64,000 nt of DNA from Virgibacillus sp. MSP4-1 (GTDB taxonomy: Bacteria; Bacillota; Bacilli; Bacillales; Alkalibacillaceae). The notes under the pieces were generated by a model that saw only the letters and a list, made by a program, of their open reading frames with translations, made no database searches and was not told the DNA's origin. The position numbers were made by a program, and so were the translations under genes. Shown in pieces: positions 8,573-16,387 of the stretch; the first letter of the stretch is position 1, and the number at the start of each line of letters is the position of its first letter. The DNA is taken from NCBI RefSeq assembly GCF_010092505.1, contig NZ_CP048021.1, positions 372,001 through 436,000 of the forward strand. The letters are read 5' to 3'.

Positions 8573-9484
8573 ATGAGTAGAAAGCTTCTATGGGTAACGC
8601 TAATATTAGCTTTAGCGGTTACGTTAACAGCATGTGGAGGAAATGAAAGTCAAGGTCAGAGTGATGATGAAAATAATGAAAGCACTTCCGTTGGTGAAAA
8701 ACTTGAATACACGATTACCGGAATTGATCCAGGTGCAGGCATCATGGGTCAGGCTAAAGATGCATTAAAAGAATATAGCCTTGATAACTGGGAGATTCAG
8801 TCAAGCTCTGGTGCGGCCATGACGGCGGCATTAGAGAAAGCCATTGATGAAAAGAAACCTATCATTGTTACAGGCTGGATCCCACACTGGAAATTTATGC
8901 GTTTCGACCTGAAAATGCTGGATGATCCCAAGGGTGTTTTTGGAGGAGAAGAACAAATCAACACTCTTGTTAGAAAAGGCTTAGAAGAGGATATGCCTGG
9001 TGCGTATAAATTCTTTGATCAGTTTAACTGGGAGCCTAAGCACTTACAAGATGTCATGCTGAAAATTGAAGAAGGAAAAGAAGAACAGAAAGCAGCTGAA
9101 GAGTGGGTCAAGGAGCATGAAGAGTTGGTCAGTACGTGGACGGAAGGTGTGGAACCTGGAAATGGCAAGGAAATCAAAATGACCTATGTATCCTGGTCCG
9201 ATGTCATTGCCAGCTCCAATGTTGTAAAATACGTACTGGAGAATAAGCTGGATTACAATGTTGAATTAGTTCTGGTGGAGCCAGGTCCAATGTTTGCCAG
9301 TGTTGCAGAAGGTGATGCAGATGCAATGATTGGTGCATGGTTGCCGTCCACACACAAGTCTTATTTGGAACAGTATAAAGAAGACTTGGTAGATTTAGGA
9401 GTAAACCTGACGGGTACACGAAATGGACTTGTTGTTCCTTCTTATATGGATATTGATTCCATCGAAGACTTAAAAGCTGAATAA
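8573..9484 (+). CDS. opuAC: Glycine betaine-binding lipoprotein OpuAC
   Basis: This 303-residue lipoprotein (lipobox LTAC) is the substrate-binding subunit of an OpuA-type glycine betaine ABC importer. The domain order matches the dislocated arrangement of Bacillus OpuAC: TGIDPGAGIM and GWIPHWKF in the first half, then YVSWSDVIAS and GAWLPSTHK in the second. The Trp residues in GWIPHW, YVSW and GAWLP fit the aromatic cage for the trimethylammonium group. The ATG at 8573 has AAGGAGGAG upstream. No ATPase (OpuAA) or permease (OpuAB) gene is adjacent, so it must serve a transporter encoded elsewhere. The role is osmoprotectant uptake at the membrane surface. Confidence 0.9.
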   Translation: MSRKLLWVTLILALAVTLTACGGNESQGQSDDENNESTSVGEKLEYTITGIDPGAGIMGQAKDALKEYSLDNWEIQSSSGAAMTAALEKAIDEKKPIIVTGWIPHWKFMRFDLKMLDDPKGVFGGEEQINTLVRKGLEEDMPGAYKFFDQFNWEPKHLQDVMLKIEEGKEEQKAAEEWVKEHEELVSTWTEGVEPGNGKEIKMTYVSWSDVIASSNVVKYVLENKLDYNVELVLVEPGPMFASVAEGDADAMIGAWLPSTHKSYLEQYKEDLVDLGVNLTGTRNGLVVPSYMDIDSIEDLKAE

Positions 9485-9506
9485 TACGCCTTACTGGGAT
9501 GATTTA

Positions 9507-9540
9507 AAATCCGTAAACGTTTTTGTTTGCGGATTTTCTC
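9507..9540 (+). terminator. Rho-independent terminator of opuAC
   Basis: A 12-bp stem (AAATCCGTAAAC / GTTTGCGGATTT, one wobble) with a 6-nt loop, 22 nt after the stop codon; the tail is moderately T-rich. Confidence 0.85.
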
Positions 9541-9656
9541 GTTTCTTCGATTTGTTGATCATTCTGGGTAAGTTTAATGGTTTTCAGTTTGAGGTATTAT
9601 AGATGTTATAATGGAAATATCATGAAATAAAGACTACTAGGGGAGGAGAATTGAAA

Positions 9657-10166
9657 ATGGATGTAAAATTCCCAATTGGCCAGTTGGAAGTTCCGGAAAA
9701 GGTAACACTGGAAAATATTCAGGAATGGATAAAGCAAATCGAAACGTACACAGATCGCTTAAGAGAAACGGTAGACTCATTAAGCGATGAGAAGTTAAGT
9801 AAAACGTACCGGGATGGCAGCTGGAACGTACGTCAACTGGTTCATCATATTGCTGACTCTCAGTTGAACATGTATCAGCGTTTGAAACTTGCTCTTACTG
9901 ACGAGAGTCCAACTGTGCCTGCTTTTGATCAGGAAAAGTGGGCTGTTCAACCAGATACAGAGCTTCCTGTTGAAAGTTCAATTAAAATGCTGGAAGGTAT
10001 AAATAAGCGCATCGTAGCATTAGGTCATCGTTTAACGGAAGAACAACTAAGTCGCTTCTTTGTTCATGAGACAAATGGTGAAATAACCGTGGCAACAAAA
10101 GTAGCAAAATTAGCCTGGCATGAAGAGCATCACTTAGAGCATATTAAAATCGCTTTAACAAAATAG
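9657..10166 (+). CDS. DinB-fold protein, YfiT/bacillithiol-transferase-like
   Basis: The ~169-residue protein matches the YfiT/BstA branch of the DinB superfamily: a four-helix bundle with three metal-binding His, seen in VHHIADSQLN and in WHEEHHLEHI near the C-terminus. The WNVRQLVHH and KWAVQPDT segments are characteristic. Such proteins bind a divalent metal; some transfer bacillithiol to electrophiles, which would make this a detoxification enzyme, but that role is inferred. The ATG at 9657 is preferred to the TTG at 9651, which sits only a few bases behind the GGGAGGAG site. Cytosolic, single gene. Confidence 0.83.
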   Translation: MDVKFPIGQLEVPEKVTLENIQEWIKQIETYTDRLRETVDSLSDEKLSKTYRDGSWNVRQLVHHIADSQLNMYQRLKLALTDESPTVPAFDQEKWAVQPDTELPVESSIKMLEGINKRIVALGHRLTEEQLSRFFVHETNGEITVATKVAKLAWHEEHHLEHIKIALTK

Positions 10167-10367
10167 CAAGATGATCCGGTCACAAATTGAGAAAAACCTG
10201 ATTAGCCCATTCCAAAATTCTATACGTAAGTCAGCTGGAGTGTTATTCTACTCCAAGCACTTGTTTTGAATCCCTCCTGACATTTATGCTAAAAATAAAA
10301 GTGTGATAAAAAATAAGCATGTGACACATATTATCTGTGTTACATATTTAATAGGAGGTAAGGTCAT

Positions 10368-11024
10368 ATGGCAAAAAAAGTACTTATGGTTGTAACCAAT
10401 CACACAACGATTTCCGATGATCATAAAACAGGACTTTGGCTCGAGGAGTTTGCAGTCCCTTACTTAGTGTTTAAAGAAAAAGGATACGATGTAAAAGTGA
10501 CCAGTATTGAGGGTGGCGAAGTAGCACTGGATCCTAACAGTATCGAGGAAAGAGCGGAGTGGAAAGAAGCAGAAGAAGAGCTGAAAAATACTACCAAACT
10601 GACCAAAGAGGATGCAGACGGCTTTGACGCCATATTCCTCCCAGGTGGCCACGGAACAATGTTTGATTTTCCGGACAACGCCACGCTGCAGCATGTTCTC
10701 CAGCGTTTTGCGGAGAAAGGAAAAGTTATTGGTTCTGTCTGTCACGGACCAGCAGGGTTAGTGAATGCGACCTATGCAGATGGAACACCGATTGTGAAAG
10801 GGAAAAAGGTTTCAGCCTTTACCGATGATGAGGAAAGAGAAATGCAGTTAGACGAGCATATGCCTTTCCTATTAGAAACCAAACTTCGTGAAAAAGGTGC
10901 CAATTTTGATGATGCAGAAAAATGGGCCGATCATTCCGTGAAAGACGGCAACTTAGTCACAGGCCAGAATCCGCAATCCAGTAAAAGTACGGCAGAAAAA
11001 GTAGTGGAAGCTTTAGAAGACTAA
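10368..11024 (+). CDS. DJ-1/PfpI-family (Hsp31-like) glutamine amidotransferase-fold protein
   Basis: The 218-residue protein belongs to the class I glutamine-amidotransferase-like DJ-1/PfpI superfamily, Hsp31-like branch. The nucleophile elbow GSVCHGPAG places the catalytic Cys at 125 with His 126, and the partner acid is in LEEFAVPY (Glu 26/27). The DPNSIEERAEWKEA insertion is typical of the type-1 domain group. Members act as glutathione-independent glyoxalases, deglycases or chaperones; which applies is not readable. The ATG has AGGAGGT upstream. It is single and followed by a strong terminator. A second, more distant DJ-1 protein is at 41.9 kb. Confidence 0.88.
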   Translation: MAKKVLMVVTNHTTISDDHKTGLWLEEFAVPYLVFKEKGYDVKVTSIEGGEVALDPNSIEERAEWKEAEEELKNTTKLTKEDADGFDAIFLPGGHGTMFDFPDNATLQHVLQRFAEKGKVIGSVCHGPAGLVNATYADGTPIVKGKKVSAFTDDEEREMQLDEHMPFLLETKLREKGANFDDAEKWADHSVKDGNLVTGQNPQSSKSTAEKVVEALED

Positions 11025-11071
11025 TCAGGGAATTGACAGCTAGCCTTTGAAAAGAAAATGAATGCAAATCT

Positions 11072-11115
11072 AAAGCACGTGAATGGGGGGCTATTATCCA
11101 TTCACGTGCTTTTTT
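11072..11115 (+). terminator. Strong rho-independent terminator
   Basis: A perfect 15-bp stem (AAAGCACGTGAATGG / CCATTCACGTGCTTT) with an 11-nt loop, followed by T residues. Confidence 0.92.
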
Positions 11116-11218
11116 CGATTGACAAATGAAACGATTCCTGTAAAATAATGGCCAATTAAGTTGAAGAAAATTATGGATGGATAAGGTGAAGAATCATTGT
11201 CATTGGGGGGTCCTGGAA

Positions 11219-11824
11219 ATGGCGAATATGATAAGGAAATCTTTTCTATTACTTTTTTCTGCCTTCCTATTTTACATATTTTCAAAACTCAGTTATAGGC
11301 TGAATGCTGACTTTGGCAGTCTGTCAATCTTCATTCTTATTATGACAGCGGTTATTGCCGCTGCGATATGGATAGCTCTTCAATTGGATAAACGGTTGGC
11401 AGCACGGCGATTTCATATTCTGATTAAAGCTATAGTGAACAGCTTAATCCTCCTGTTTTTTATTTATCAGCTTTTTACCCCCTATTTTTATACAGATAAA
11501 TACTTACAAAATGCAGGATTGGAACAAATCGAAACGTATTACCAGCTTTCAAACAAAGAACTGACAGACCAGGAACGCAGCAGGATGGCTGAGTCCTCTC
11601 TGGTTGAAGATATGGCTTTTGCCACACTGTCTACAAATCATGATCCGAAACAACGATTCATAGATGTGAAGCCGATGGATCTTCAGCGGAGCTATTATCA
11701 CTATGATATGATTGTTGAATGGAAGCAGAAGAATGCTCAAACGAACGTTTACCAATATACATTTGCAAGGGAAAAGGGTAAGTTTAAAATCAAGGGGATC
11801 ACACAGTTAGAGGCTGAGGAATGA
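11219..11824 (+). CDS. Uncharacterised membrane protein
   Basis: The 201-residue product has three N-terminal hydrophobic helices (about residues 6-20, 33-51 and 68-86), then a ~110-residue polar domain. I do not recognise a family. The polar part (DKYLQNAGLEQIETYYQL and on) contains alternating strands and helices as in small NTF2-like or DUF4829-like extracytoplasmic domains, but this is only a resemblance. The ATG at 11219 lies downstream of a G-rich ribosome binding site; an ATG at 11177 in the same frame is also possible. Function unknown. Confidence 0.68.
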   Translation: MANMIRKSFLLLFSAFLFYIFSKLSYRLNADFGSLSIFILIMTAVIAAAIWIALQLDKRLAARRFHILIKAIVNSLILLFFIYQLFTPYFYTDKYLQNAGLEQIETYYQLSNKELTDQERSRMAESSLVEDMAFATLSTNHDPKQRFIDVKPMDLQRSYYHYDMIVEWKQKNAQTNVYQYTFAREKGKFKIKGITQLEAEE

Positions 11825-11870
11825 AAATATCATCAAAACCATTCAGTGATCAGGCAAAAGGAGGATACAT

Positions 11871-12230
11871 ATGGCTAAACATAAAATTTATTCAATGAGT
11901 GTCGCAAGCGTCTATCCCCATTATATTAAGAAGGCGGAGAAAAAAGGACGTACGAAAGCAGAAGTCGATGAAATTATCCGCTGGCTGACAGGATACAGCC
12001 AGGAAGAGTTGGAAGCAGAACTGGAAAAACAGACAGATTTTGAAACTTTCTTTAAGGAAGCTCCGAAATTGAATCCTTCTCGAACTTTGATTAAAGGTGT
12101 CATCTGCGGTGTCCGAGTGGAAGATATAGAAGAACCCACGATGCAGGAAATTCGCTATTTAGATAAGTTAATTGATGAATTAGCCAAAGGAAAAGCGATG
12201 GAGAAAATCCTGCGGGAATATAAATACTGA
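11871..12230 (+). CDS. DUF2200 domain protein
   Basis: This 119-residue protein matches DUF2200 along its full length: the opening [21 protein letters not shown], the [10 protein letters not shown] helix and the C-terminal [17 protein letters not shown] segment are hallmarks of the family. Proteins of this family are small, cytosolic and widespread in Firmicutes and Bacteroidetes; no reaction is known to me. The ATG has AAAGGAGG upstream. It lies 46 nt after a membrane-protein gene and ends at a bidirectional terminator, so the two may share a transcript. Confidence 0.85.
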   Translation: MAKHKIYSMSVASVYPHYIKKAEKKGRTKAEVDEIIRWLTGYSQEELEAELEKQTDFETFFKEAPKLNPSRTLIKGVICGVRVEDIEEPTMQEIRYLDKLIDELAKGKAMEKILREYKY

Positions 12231-12270
12231 ATCACTTTTAATCAAAATAGATCCCAGATAGGAAGCATAA

Positions 12271-12307
12271 AAAAAGGTACTTGGACTTCATTCCAAGCAC
12301 CTTTTTT
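12271..12307. terminator. Bidirectional terminator between convergent genes
   Basis: A stem AAAAAGGTACTTGG / CCAAGCACCTTTTT with one mismatch gives A/T runs on both sides. It can serve the DUF2200 gene (+) and the DinB gene (-). Confidence 0.88.
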
Positions 12308-12340
12308 TAACATAGGAAAAGGTGGAGAACTTCCCGCTCC

Positions 12341-12817
12341 TTATTTTTTCTGGTCCTCTTTCGTAGGCCCCATAACGCCGGGAACATTTAACCCTGCCTG
12401 GCGCAGAAGGACCGTCATTTGACCGCGATGATGGGTCTGGTGGTCAATTAAAGTACGCAGCAGTGCCCCACGTGGGGTTGGCGTGCCATGAGCGTCCACA
12501 TCTTCCACGATTTGCTCGTCTGTCAGTTCTTCTGCCTGACGCTGAATGCTCTCTGCAACGTTTTTATATGTATCAGCAATGGTGCTTGCCTTGTCTGGTA
12601 CCGTATTTGGATCACCGGAAATATTAATATCAAATCCAACCAGTCCTCCGAAATAAGCAGGCGCTGTTGCCAGGTGCCATCCAAGCCATCCTAATGTATT
12701 ATGACCTTCTACAATCGCCTGGTCCAATGTTTCATCTGTTAAAGATTCAAGTACTTTCATCGTACCTTTTGATGCTTTTGACCATTCAGCTGCAAAATCC
12801 TCAGCTTTACGATACAT
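12341..12817 (-). CDS. DinB-family protein
   Basis: The 158-residue protein has the DinB four-helix layout with the three metal-ligand His positions visible: WLGWHLA in the second helix and DHQTHHRGQM in the last third. The DHxxHHRGQ signature is the most diagnostic part. DinB-superfamily proteins are damage- or stress-associated putative metal enzymes, thought to act in thiol-dependent detoxification; no substrate is evident. An AGGAG site precedes the ATG on the minus strand. It is convergent with the DUF2200 gene and divergent from the YnfA gene. It is only distantly related to the YfiT-type protein at 9.7 kb. Confidence 0.86.
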   Translation of the reverse strand: MYRKAEDFAAEWSKASKGTMKVLESLTDETLDQAIVEGHNTLGWLGWHLATAPAYFGGLVGFDINISGDPNTVPDKASTIADTYKNVAESIQRQAEELTDEQIVEDVDAHGTPTPRGALLRTLIDHQTHHRGQMTVLLRQAGLNVPGVMGPTKEDQKK

Positions 12818-12901
12818 GGAATCACTCCTCTATTATTTTTGATATCATTGTAACATGTGGAGATAAAGAATGAAAAAATACGAAACCATGGGTGTGATTA
12901 G

Positions 12902-13228
12902 ATGTTTTATGCCATGATGTTATTTGTTATAGCGGGAGTAGCGGAAATCGGCGGAGGTTATTTGATTTGGTTATGGCTCAGAGAAGGAAAGCCTTTTTAC
13001 TGGGGGATTGGTGGTGGTTTGTCACTGGCCTTGTACGGTGTGATTGCTACATTTCAGACTTTTCCTTCTTTTGGGCGCGTTTATGCTGCTTACGGAGGTG
13101 TCTTTATCATCCTTTCCGTGTTATGGGGGTGGGGAATTGATAAGAAAACTCCGGATATGTATGACTGGGTTGGAGCAGGGATCTGTCTTATCGGTGTTTC
13201 TGTGATGCTTTTTGCCCCGCGGCAATGA
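12902..13228 (+). CDS. YnfA-family small membrane protein
   Basis: The 108-residue protein has four hydrophobic helices and the YnfA signatures: [16 protein letters not shown] in helix 1, a [15 protein letters not shown] helix 2, and [13 protein letters not shown] in helix 3. YnfA proteins resemble SMR transporters and are probably small dimeric efflux pumps in the cytoplasmic membrane; substrates are poorly defined. The ATG lies behind GGGTGTG, a weak ribosome binding site. It lies alone, divergent from the DinB gene. Confidence 0.9.
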   Translation: MFYAMMLFVIAGVAEIGGGYLIWLWLREGKPFYWGIGGGLSLALYGVIATFQTFPSFGRVYAAYGGVFIILSVLWGWGIDKKTPDMYDWVGAGICLIGVSVMLFAPRQ

Positions 13229-13315
13229 TTCTATTCTTTAAGAAGGAATACAGCTTTCTTTATTGAAATCATTATTGGGATAGTAAAAAAAAGGAAATCT
13301 ATAGGAGGGCTTATA

Positions 13316-13663
13316 TTGGAAATCTATTTAGACCATGTAAGAGCGAATGTGTCGGACTTACAGCGATCCATTCAATGGTATGAGGATACTTTGGGTTTTA
13401 ACGTCACAGGTCATTGGCCGCCAGAAAATCCGAATTATGCACATTTTGAAACGGAAAAAGGAGCTATCTTTGCCATAATGGAGCATGAGGAAAGTCCCTC
13501 CCGGGGAAGATTTAATTTTAAGGTGGATAATGTAGACGCCTACTGGGAGGAACTTAAAGATAAGACTGAAGTTGTGGAGGAGTTATTCAACACACCCTAT
13601 GGCAGTCGAAAATTTACCATTAAAGATATGGACGGTAATGAACTTGGGTTTGTACAGCTATAA
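13316..13663 (+). CDS. VOC-family (glyoxalase/bleomycin-resistance-like) protein
   Basis: This 115-residue protein is a single VOC-fold subunit: a first babb module with LDHVRANVSDLQRSIQWYEDTLGF and a second ending in the FTIKDMDGNELGFVQL strand. His 7 and the Glu near the C-terminus (NELGF) are at the usual metal-ligand positions. Start is a TTG with AGGAGGG eight bases upstream. Members include glyoxalases, dioxygenases and antibiotic-binding proteins; the function cannot be narrowed. Probably a dimer, cytosolic. Confidence 0.87.
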   Translation: MEIYLDHVRANVSDLQRSIQWYEDTLGFNVTGHWPPENPNYAHFETEKGAIFAIMEHEESPSRGRFNFKVDNVDAYWEELKDKTEVVEELFNTPYGSRKFTIKDMDGNELGFVQL

Positions 13664-13700
13664 CATAGAGTAATAGATATAGAAAAGAGGAACGTACAAT

Positions 13701-14087
13701 ATGAAAATCATAACCGTTATAGGACTCATTGTCATTTTCTTCATTTACTTATTTGTCGATCAGTATCTCCTTAAACGAAAACTTGGTATTAAAACAAAGA
13801 AGTTCTGGTTATTTTCAGAAAATAGAAAGACCTATGCAATTGTTATAGATATAGTCATTATGATTCTTTTTGTAATAAGTTACTGGATTCTAAATACTGG
13901 GGAAAATGTATTGAAGTATTCGGCGATTGTCAGAACAGGTCCTTTGTTTGGTCTATTCTTTCTGTTGTTTCTGAACCGTGGTATTGAGGAAATACGGATT
14001 CATCCAACTGAGAAATCTTACTATCATTCTTGGTTGGGTTCCTTACTTATTTTGTCAGCGTTTATTGTTATTTTAATCTTTGAATAG
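13701..14087 (+). CDS. DUF4181-like membrane protein
   Basis: The 128-residue protein has four predicted membrane helices (residues about 3-22, 48-66, 75-92 and 108-127) with a basic loop KRKLGIKTKKFW after the first. The layout and the C-terminal NRGIEEIRIHPTEKSYY loop resemble small DUF4181 proteins of Bacillaceae; the match is by eye. The function is unknown. It is followed by another small membrane protein gene after 20 nt, so the two may be cotranscribed. Confidence 0.68.
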   Translation: MKIITVIGLIVIFFIYLFVDQYLLKRKLGIKTKKFWLFSENRKTYAIVIDIVIMILFVISYWILNTGENVLKYSAIVRTGPLFGLFFLLFLNRGIEEIRIHPTEKSYYHSWLGSLLILSAFIVILIFE

Positions 14088-14107
14088 CATTGCATTGGAG
14101 GGGAAGT

Positions 14108-14314
14108 ATGTACATCCGTTTTAAGTCAGTTTTCGTTTCTTTTGCTGGCACATCTATAGGTATCATTCTGTTTACGGTTTTAAAAGGATTATGGACGGAT
14201 TCTTTTGACTGGGACCAATGTATGGCGATGATCATAGGAGGTCTATTTGCTCACGTTTTGCTAACAACATTGATTTACTGGAATGCTAAAAGGAATACCG
14301 GTGAAGACGAGTAG
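14108..14314 (+). CDS. Small membrane protein
   Basis: The 68-residue product starts at an ATG with GGAGGGGA upstream; the in-frame TTG at 14090 lies before that site and is not used. Two hydrophobic helices (about residues 8-27 and 40-58) are separated by a polar turn WTDSFDWDQ, with a charged tail. No family is recognised. The IS1595-family element inserted 12 nt behind its stop codon, so the coding region is intact but the original 3' region, including any terminator, was displaced. Confidence 0.65.
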   Translation: MYIRFKSVFVSFAGTSIGIILFTVLKGLWTDSFDWDQCMAMIIGGLFAHVLLTTLIYWNAKRNTGEDE

Positions 14315-14318
14315 TTTT

Positions 14319-14326
14319 TTGACTAA
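14319..14326 (+). repeat. Target-site duplication, left copy (TTGACTAA)
   Basis: Identical to the eight bases directly after the right inverted repeat (16098-16105). Eight-base duplications are usual for IS1595-family insertion. Confidence 0.93.
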
Positions 14327-14349
14327 GGCTGTTTTCGTATAGATTGTTG
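14327..14349 (+). repeat. Left inverted repeat of the IS
   Basis: 23 bp starting GGCTGTTTTCG; pairs with 16075-16097 with three mismatches. Confidence 0.9.
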
Positions 14350-14407
14350 CTTTCTTGACCATACTGTATAAAGGTTGATATAATGCGTTTTAAGGAGGCG
14401 TTCGAGT

Positions 14408-15418
14408 ATGTGGAAAGATGTATATGAGGAGTTCAGCGAATTAACGAAATCAGAGCAAATGGCGTTATTTGACGCTATGAAACAGGACTTGTTTCCAGAA
14501 GAACCAGATAAAATCACAAAACTACTCAATACCATTCGTGAAACACGATTTGCTTCAGGTATGGCTTGTGTTCATTGTGGCAGTACATCTGTTAAGCGTA
14601 ATGGTAAATATCGTACTCGACAACGCTATCTCTGTAAGGATTGTAATAAGACGTTCAACGATATGACCAATACACCATTCGCAGGTTCACGATACCCTGA
14701 AAAATGGGTTAAATATATCGAACTAATGGTGGATGGATTTACGCTCCCTAAAATCGCTGAAAAACTTCAAATACACATTTCTACTGCATTTTATTGGAGA
14801 CATAAAATCTTGAACGCATTAGGAAGTCTTGGGTTCAATCAATTGCAAGGTATCGTTGAAAGTGACGAAACCTTCTTTCGTGAGTCATTAAAAGGGCGTA
14901 GAGAAATCACTCACAGAAAAGCCAAAAAACGTGGAGAAAAGGACAAGAAAAGAGGTATTTCTAACCTTAAAATTGCTGTTGTAGTAGCACAAGATAGAAA
15001 CGGCAATATGATTGCTCGAAAAGCAGGAACAGGGCGTGTTAGAGCCGAAGAAATTGACACTGTGATAGGTGAGTTTATTCACCCGTCTGCTTTGTTATGT
15101 ACGGATACAGCAACAAACTACAAAAAGTTCGCCAAACTAAAAGGTCTCTTGCACGAAACAGTTAATGAACGCCAAAAACAGCGTGTTAAGAAAGGGATAT
15201 TCCATATACAACACGTTAATAATTTCCACAATCGCTTAAAAGGGTGGTTGGAGCGTTTCCAAGGTGTGGGAACGCATTATTTGGACAACTACCTCTATTG
15301 GTTCCGTTGGCTTGAATTAGGGAAGGACTTAGCATTTGATAAGCGTGTTGAGCAAATGCTAATTTCAGCGTGTCAGAAATCCAATTATACAACCGTTGAA
15401 ATGTTGAGAAGTGCATAA
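14408..15418 (+). CDS. IS1595-family transposase
   Basis: The 336-residue transposase has an N-terminal helical part, a zinc ribbon (CVHCGS...YLCKDCNKTF, about residues 55-83), a helix-turn-helix-like stretch PKIAEKLQIHISTAFYWRHK, and an ISXO2-like DDE/DDN-type catalytic domain. In it VESDETFF carries the first Asp, CTDTATNY the second, and the HVNNFHNRLKGWL segment the final acidic/Asn position. The ATG has AAGGAGG upstream. It catalyses cut-and-paste-type movement of the surrounding element and seems intact. Confidence 0.93.
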   Translation: MWKDVYEEFSELTKSEQMALFDAMKQDLFPEEPDKITKLLNTIRETRFASGMACVHCGSTSVKRNGKYRTRQRYLCKDCNKTFNDMTNTPFAGSRYPEKWVKYIELMVDGFTLPKIAEKLQIHISTAFYWRHKILNALGSLGFNQLQGIVESDETFFRESLKGRREITHRKAKKRGEKDKKRGISNLKIAVVVAQDRNGNMIARKAGTGRVRAEEIDTVIGEFIHPSALLCTDTATNYKKFAKLKGLLHETVNERQKQRVKKGIFHIQHVNNFHNRLKGWLERFQGVGTHYLDNYLYWFRWLELGKDLAFDKRVEQMLISACQKSNYTTVEMLRSA

Positions 15419-15422
15419 AAAA

Positions 15423-15442
15423 GACCTCAATACAGTGAGGTC
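15423..15442. terminator. Hairpin between transposase and passenger gene
   Basis: GACCTCA / TGAGGTC with a 6-nt loop and A/T runs on both sides; it separates the two convergent genes inside the IS. Confidence 0.7.
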
Positions 15443-15992
15443 AATTGTTTAAAGAGATATCGGAATACTTTTCATATCTTTGCTTTTCAATGTTTAGTTC
15501 ATATACTCTAATAAAATTCACTTCAAAATGGGGATATGGTGTCAATTCTTTGTCCGCTAATCTTTCCATTTCTTTTAGTTCCTTTTTAGAGAGTCCAGTA
15601 GAAATGTTTCCACCGTATTGTTCTTTCCCAAGAGTCAAGTGAGGTACAAAGGCATCAAGTTCAAAATACTGTTTTATTAAGTCTTCTGACGGTGAAATCT
15701 CTTGTACTATTTCTTGATGCAATTTTGGTAAATTATTTGAGTTAACACTCAAATATAAAATGTTATCACCAAAATACTTTGGCTTATCTAATGACACTTG
15801 AAAAGGTTTGAAAGTTTCACACACTTTCTGCACTTTGTCTATCCATTTTTTATCTGGAGTTAGTCCTCCTTGTGCTTTCAAAGTTATGTGAGGTTCTACA
15901 CCCGATTGTTTAATCCATTTACTTTGAAAATGCTCAATTCGTTCTAAATATTCTTCTGGTGGGACAATTCCTATAAAATACTCCACTTTCAT
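15441..15992 (-). CDS. 2H phosphoesterase / 2'-5' RNA ligase-like protein (IS passenger)
   Basis: The 183-residue protein belongs to the 2H phosphoesterase superfamily (LigT/YjcG-like). The two catalytic His-x-Thr motifs are present: PHITLK near residue 34 and PHLTLG near residue 117. Such enzymes hydrolyse or form 2',3'-cyclic or 2'-5' phosphodiester bonds in RNA or small nucleotides; the real substrate is unknown. The gene lies wholly inside the IS1595-family element, convergent with the transposase, and is not needed for transposition, so it is a passenger. It could help against host or phage RNA-based responses, which is speculation. Confidence 0.85.
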   Translation of the reverse strand: MKVEYFIGIVPPEEYLERIEHFQSKWIKQSGVEPHITLKAQGGLTPDKKWIDKVQKVCETFKPFQVSLDKPKYFGDNILYLSVNSNNLPKLHQEIVQEISPSEDLIKQYFELDAFVPHLTLGKEQYGGNISTGLSKKELKEMERLADKELTPYPHFEVNFIRVYELNIEKQRYEKYSDISLNN

Positions 15993-16074
15993 TCTTTTTC
16001 ACTCCTATTATTGTCAGTTTTAATAATTCTACCAGAAAATTCAAAACATACAAATGAAATTATTATGTGAAAAA

Positions 16075-16097
16075 CAACAATCTTTGAGAAAACAGCC
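16075..16097 (-). repeat. Right inverted repeat of the IS
   Basis: 23 bp ending GAAAACAGCC; the reverse complement matches the left end at 20 of 23 positions. Confidence 0.9.
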
Positions 16098-16105
16098 TTG
16101 ACTAA
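16098..16105 (+). repeat. Target-site duplication, right copy (TTGACTAA)
   Basis: Exact copy of 14319-14326. Confidence 0.93.
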
Positions 16106-16185
16106 ACACGTTCGACAGGGGCTAATGAGGGTGCATCATTTAGCTATAAGGATTGACGTACCTCACAGACAGCGTTATGATTTCT

Positions 16186-16324
16186 CTTATCACGTATTAA
16201 CTGGCCGTAATACCCCTACTTAAGTTTTGAGGGTATCTTAACAAGACTAAGTGGGGGATAAACGGCCAAAACCTGATAAGTTCAACTAACCATCAGTGGG
16301 GGATAGAGAACCCCCCACTGATGG
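16186..16324 (+). repeat. Structured dispersed repeat, copy 1 (possible non-coding RNA element)
   Basis: Three nested stems can be drawn: CTTATCA (16186) with TGATAAG (16274), GGCCGT (16203) with ACGGCC (16262), and CCCCTACTTA (16213) with TAAGTGGGGG (16248). A separate 13-bp hairpin follows at 16290-16324 (CCATCAGTGGGGG and its complement). A partial copy lies at 22048. The element precedes the AEC transporter gene. It could be a mobile non-autonomous repeat or a structured RNA; I do not recognise it by name. Confidence 0.6.
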
Positions 16325-16387
16325 AAGTTTCACTTTATGAACTTTTAAGTCTGCGGAATAGATTCATAGAGTAAGGAGAAATCATCA

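Larger units (their letters stand above)
14327..16097 (+). mobile_element. Complete IS1595-family insertion sequence with passenger gene
   Basis: The 1771-bp element is bounded by 23-bp inverted repeats (left 14327-14349, right 16075-16097; 20 of 23 match, sharing GGCTGTTTTC and GATTGTTG) and flanked by a perfect 8-bp duplication TTGACTAA. It carries a transposase gene and, convergently, a 2H-phosphoesterase gene. The intact duplication and inverted repeats suggest a recent, complete insertion. The family is set by the transposase (zinc ribbon plus ISXO2-like catalytic domain). Confidence 0.93.
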
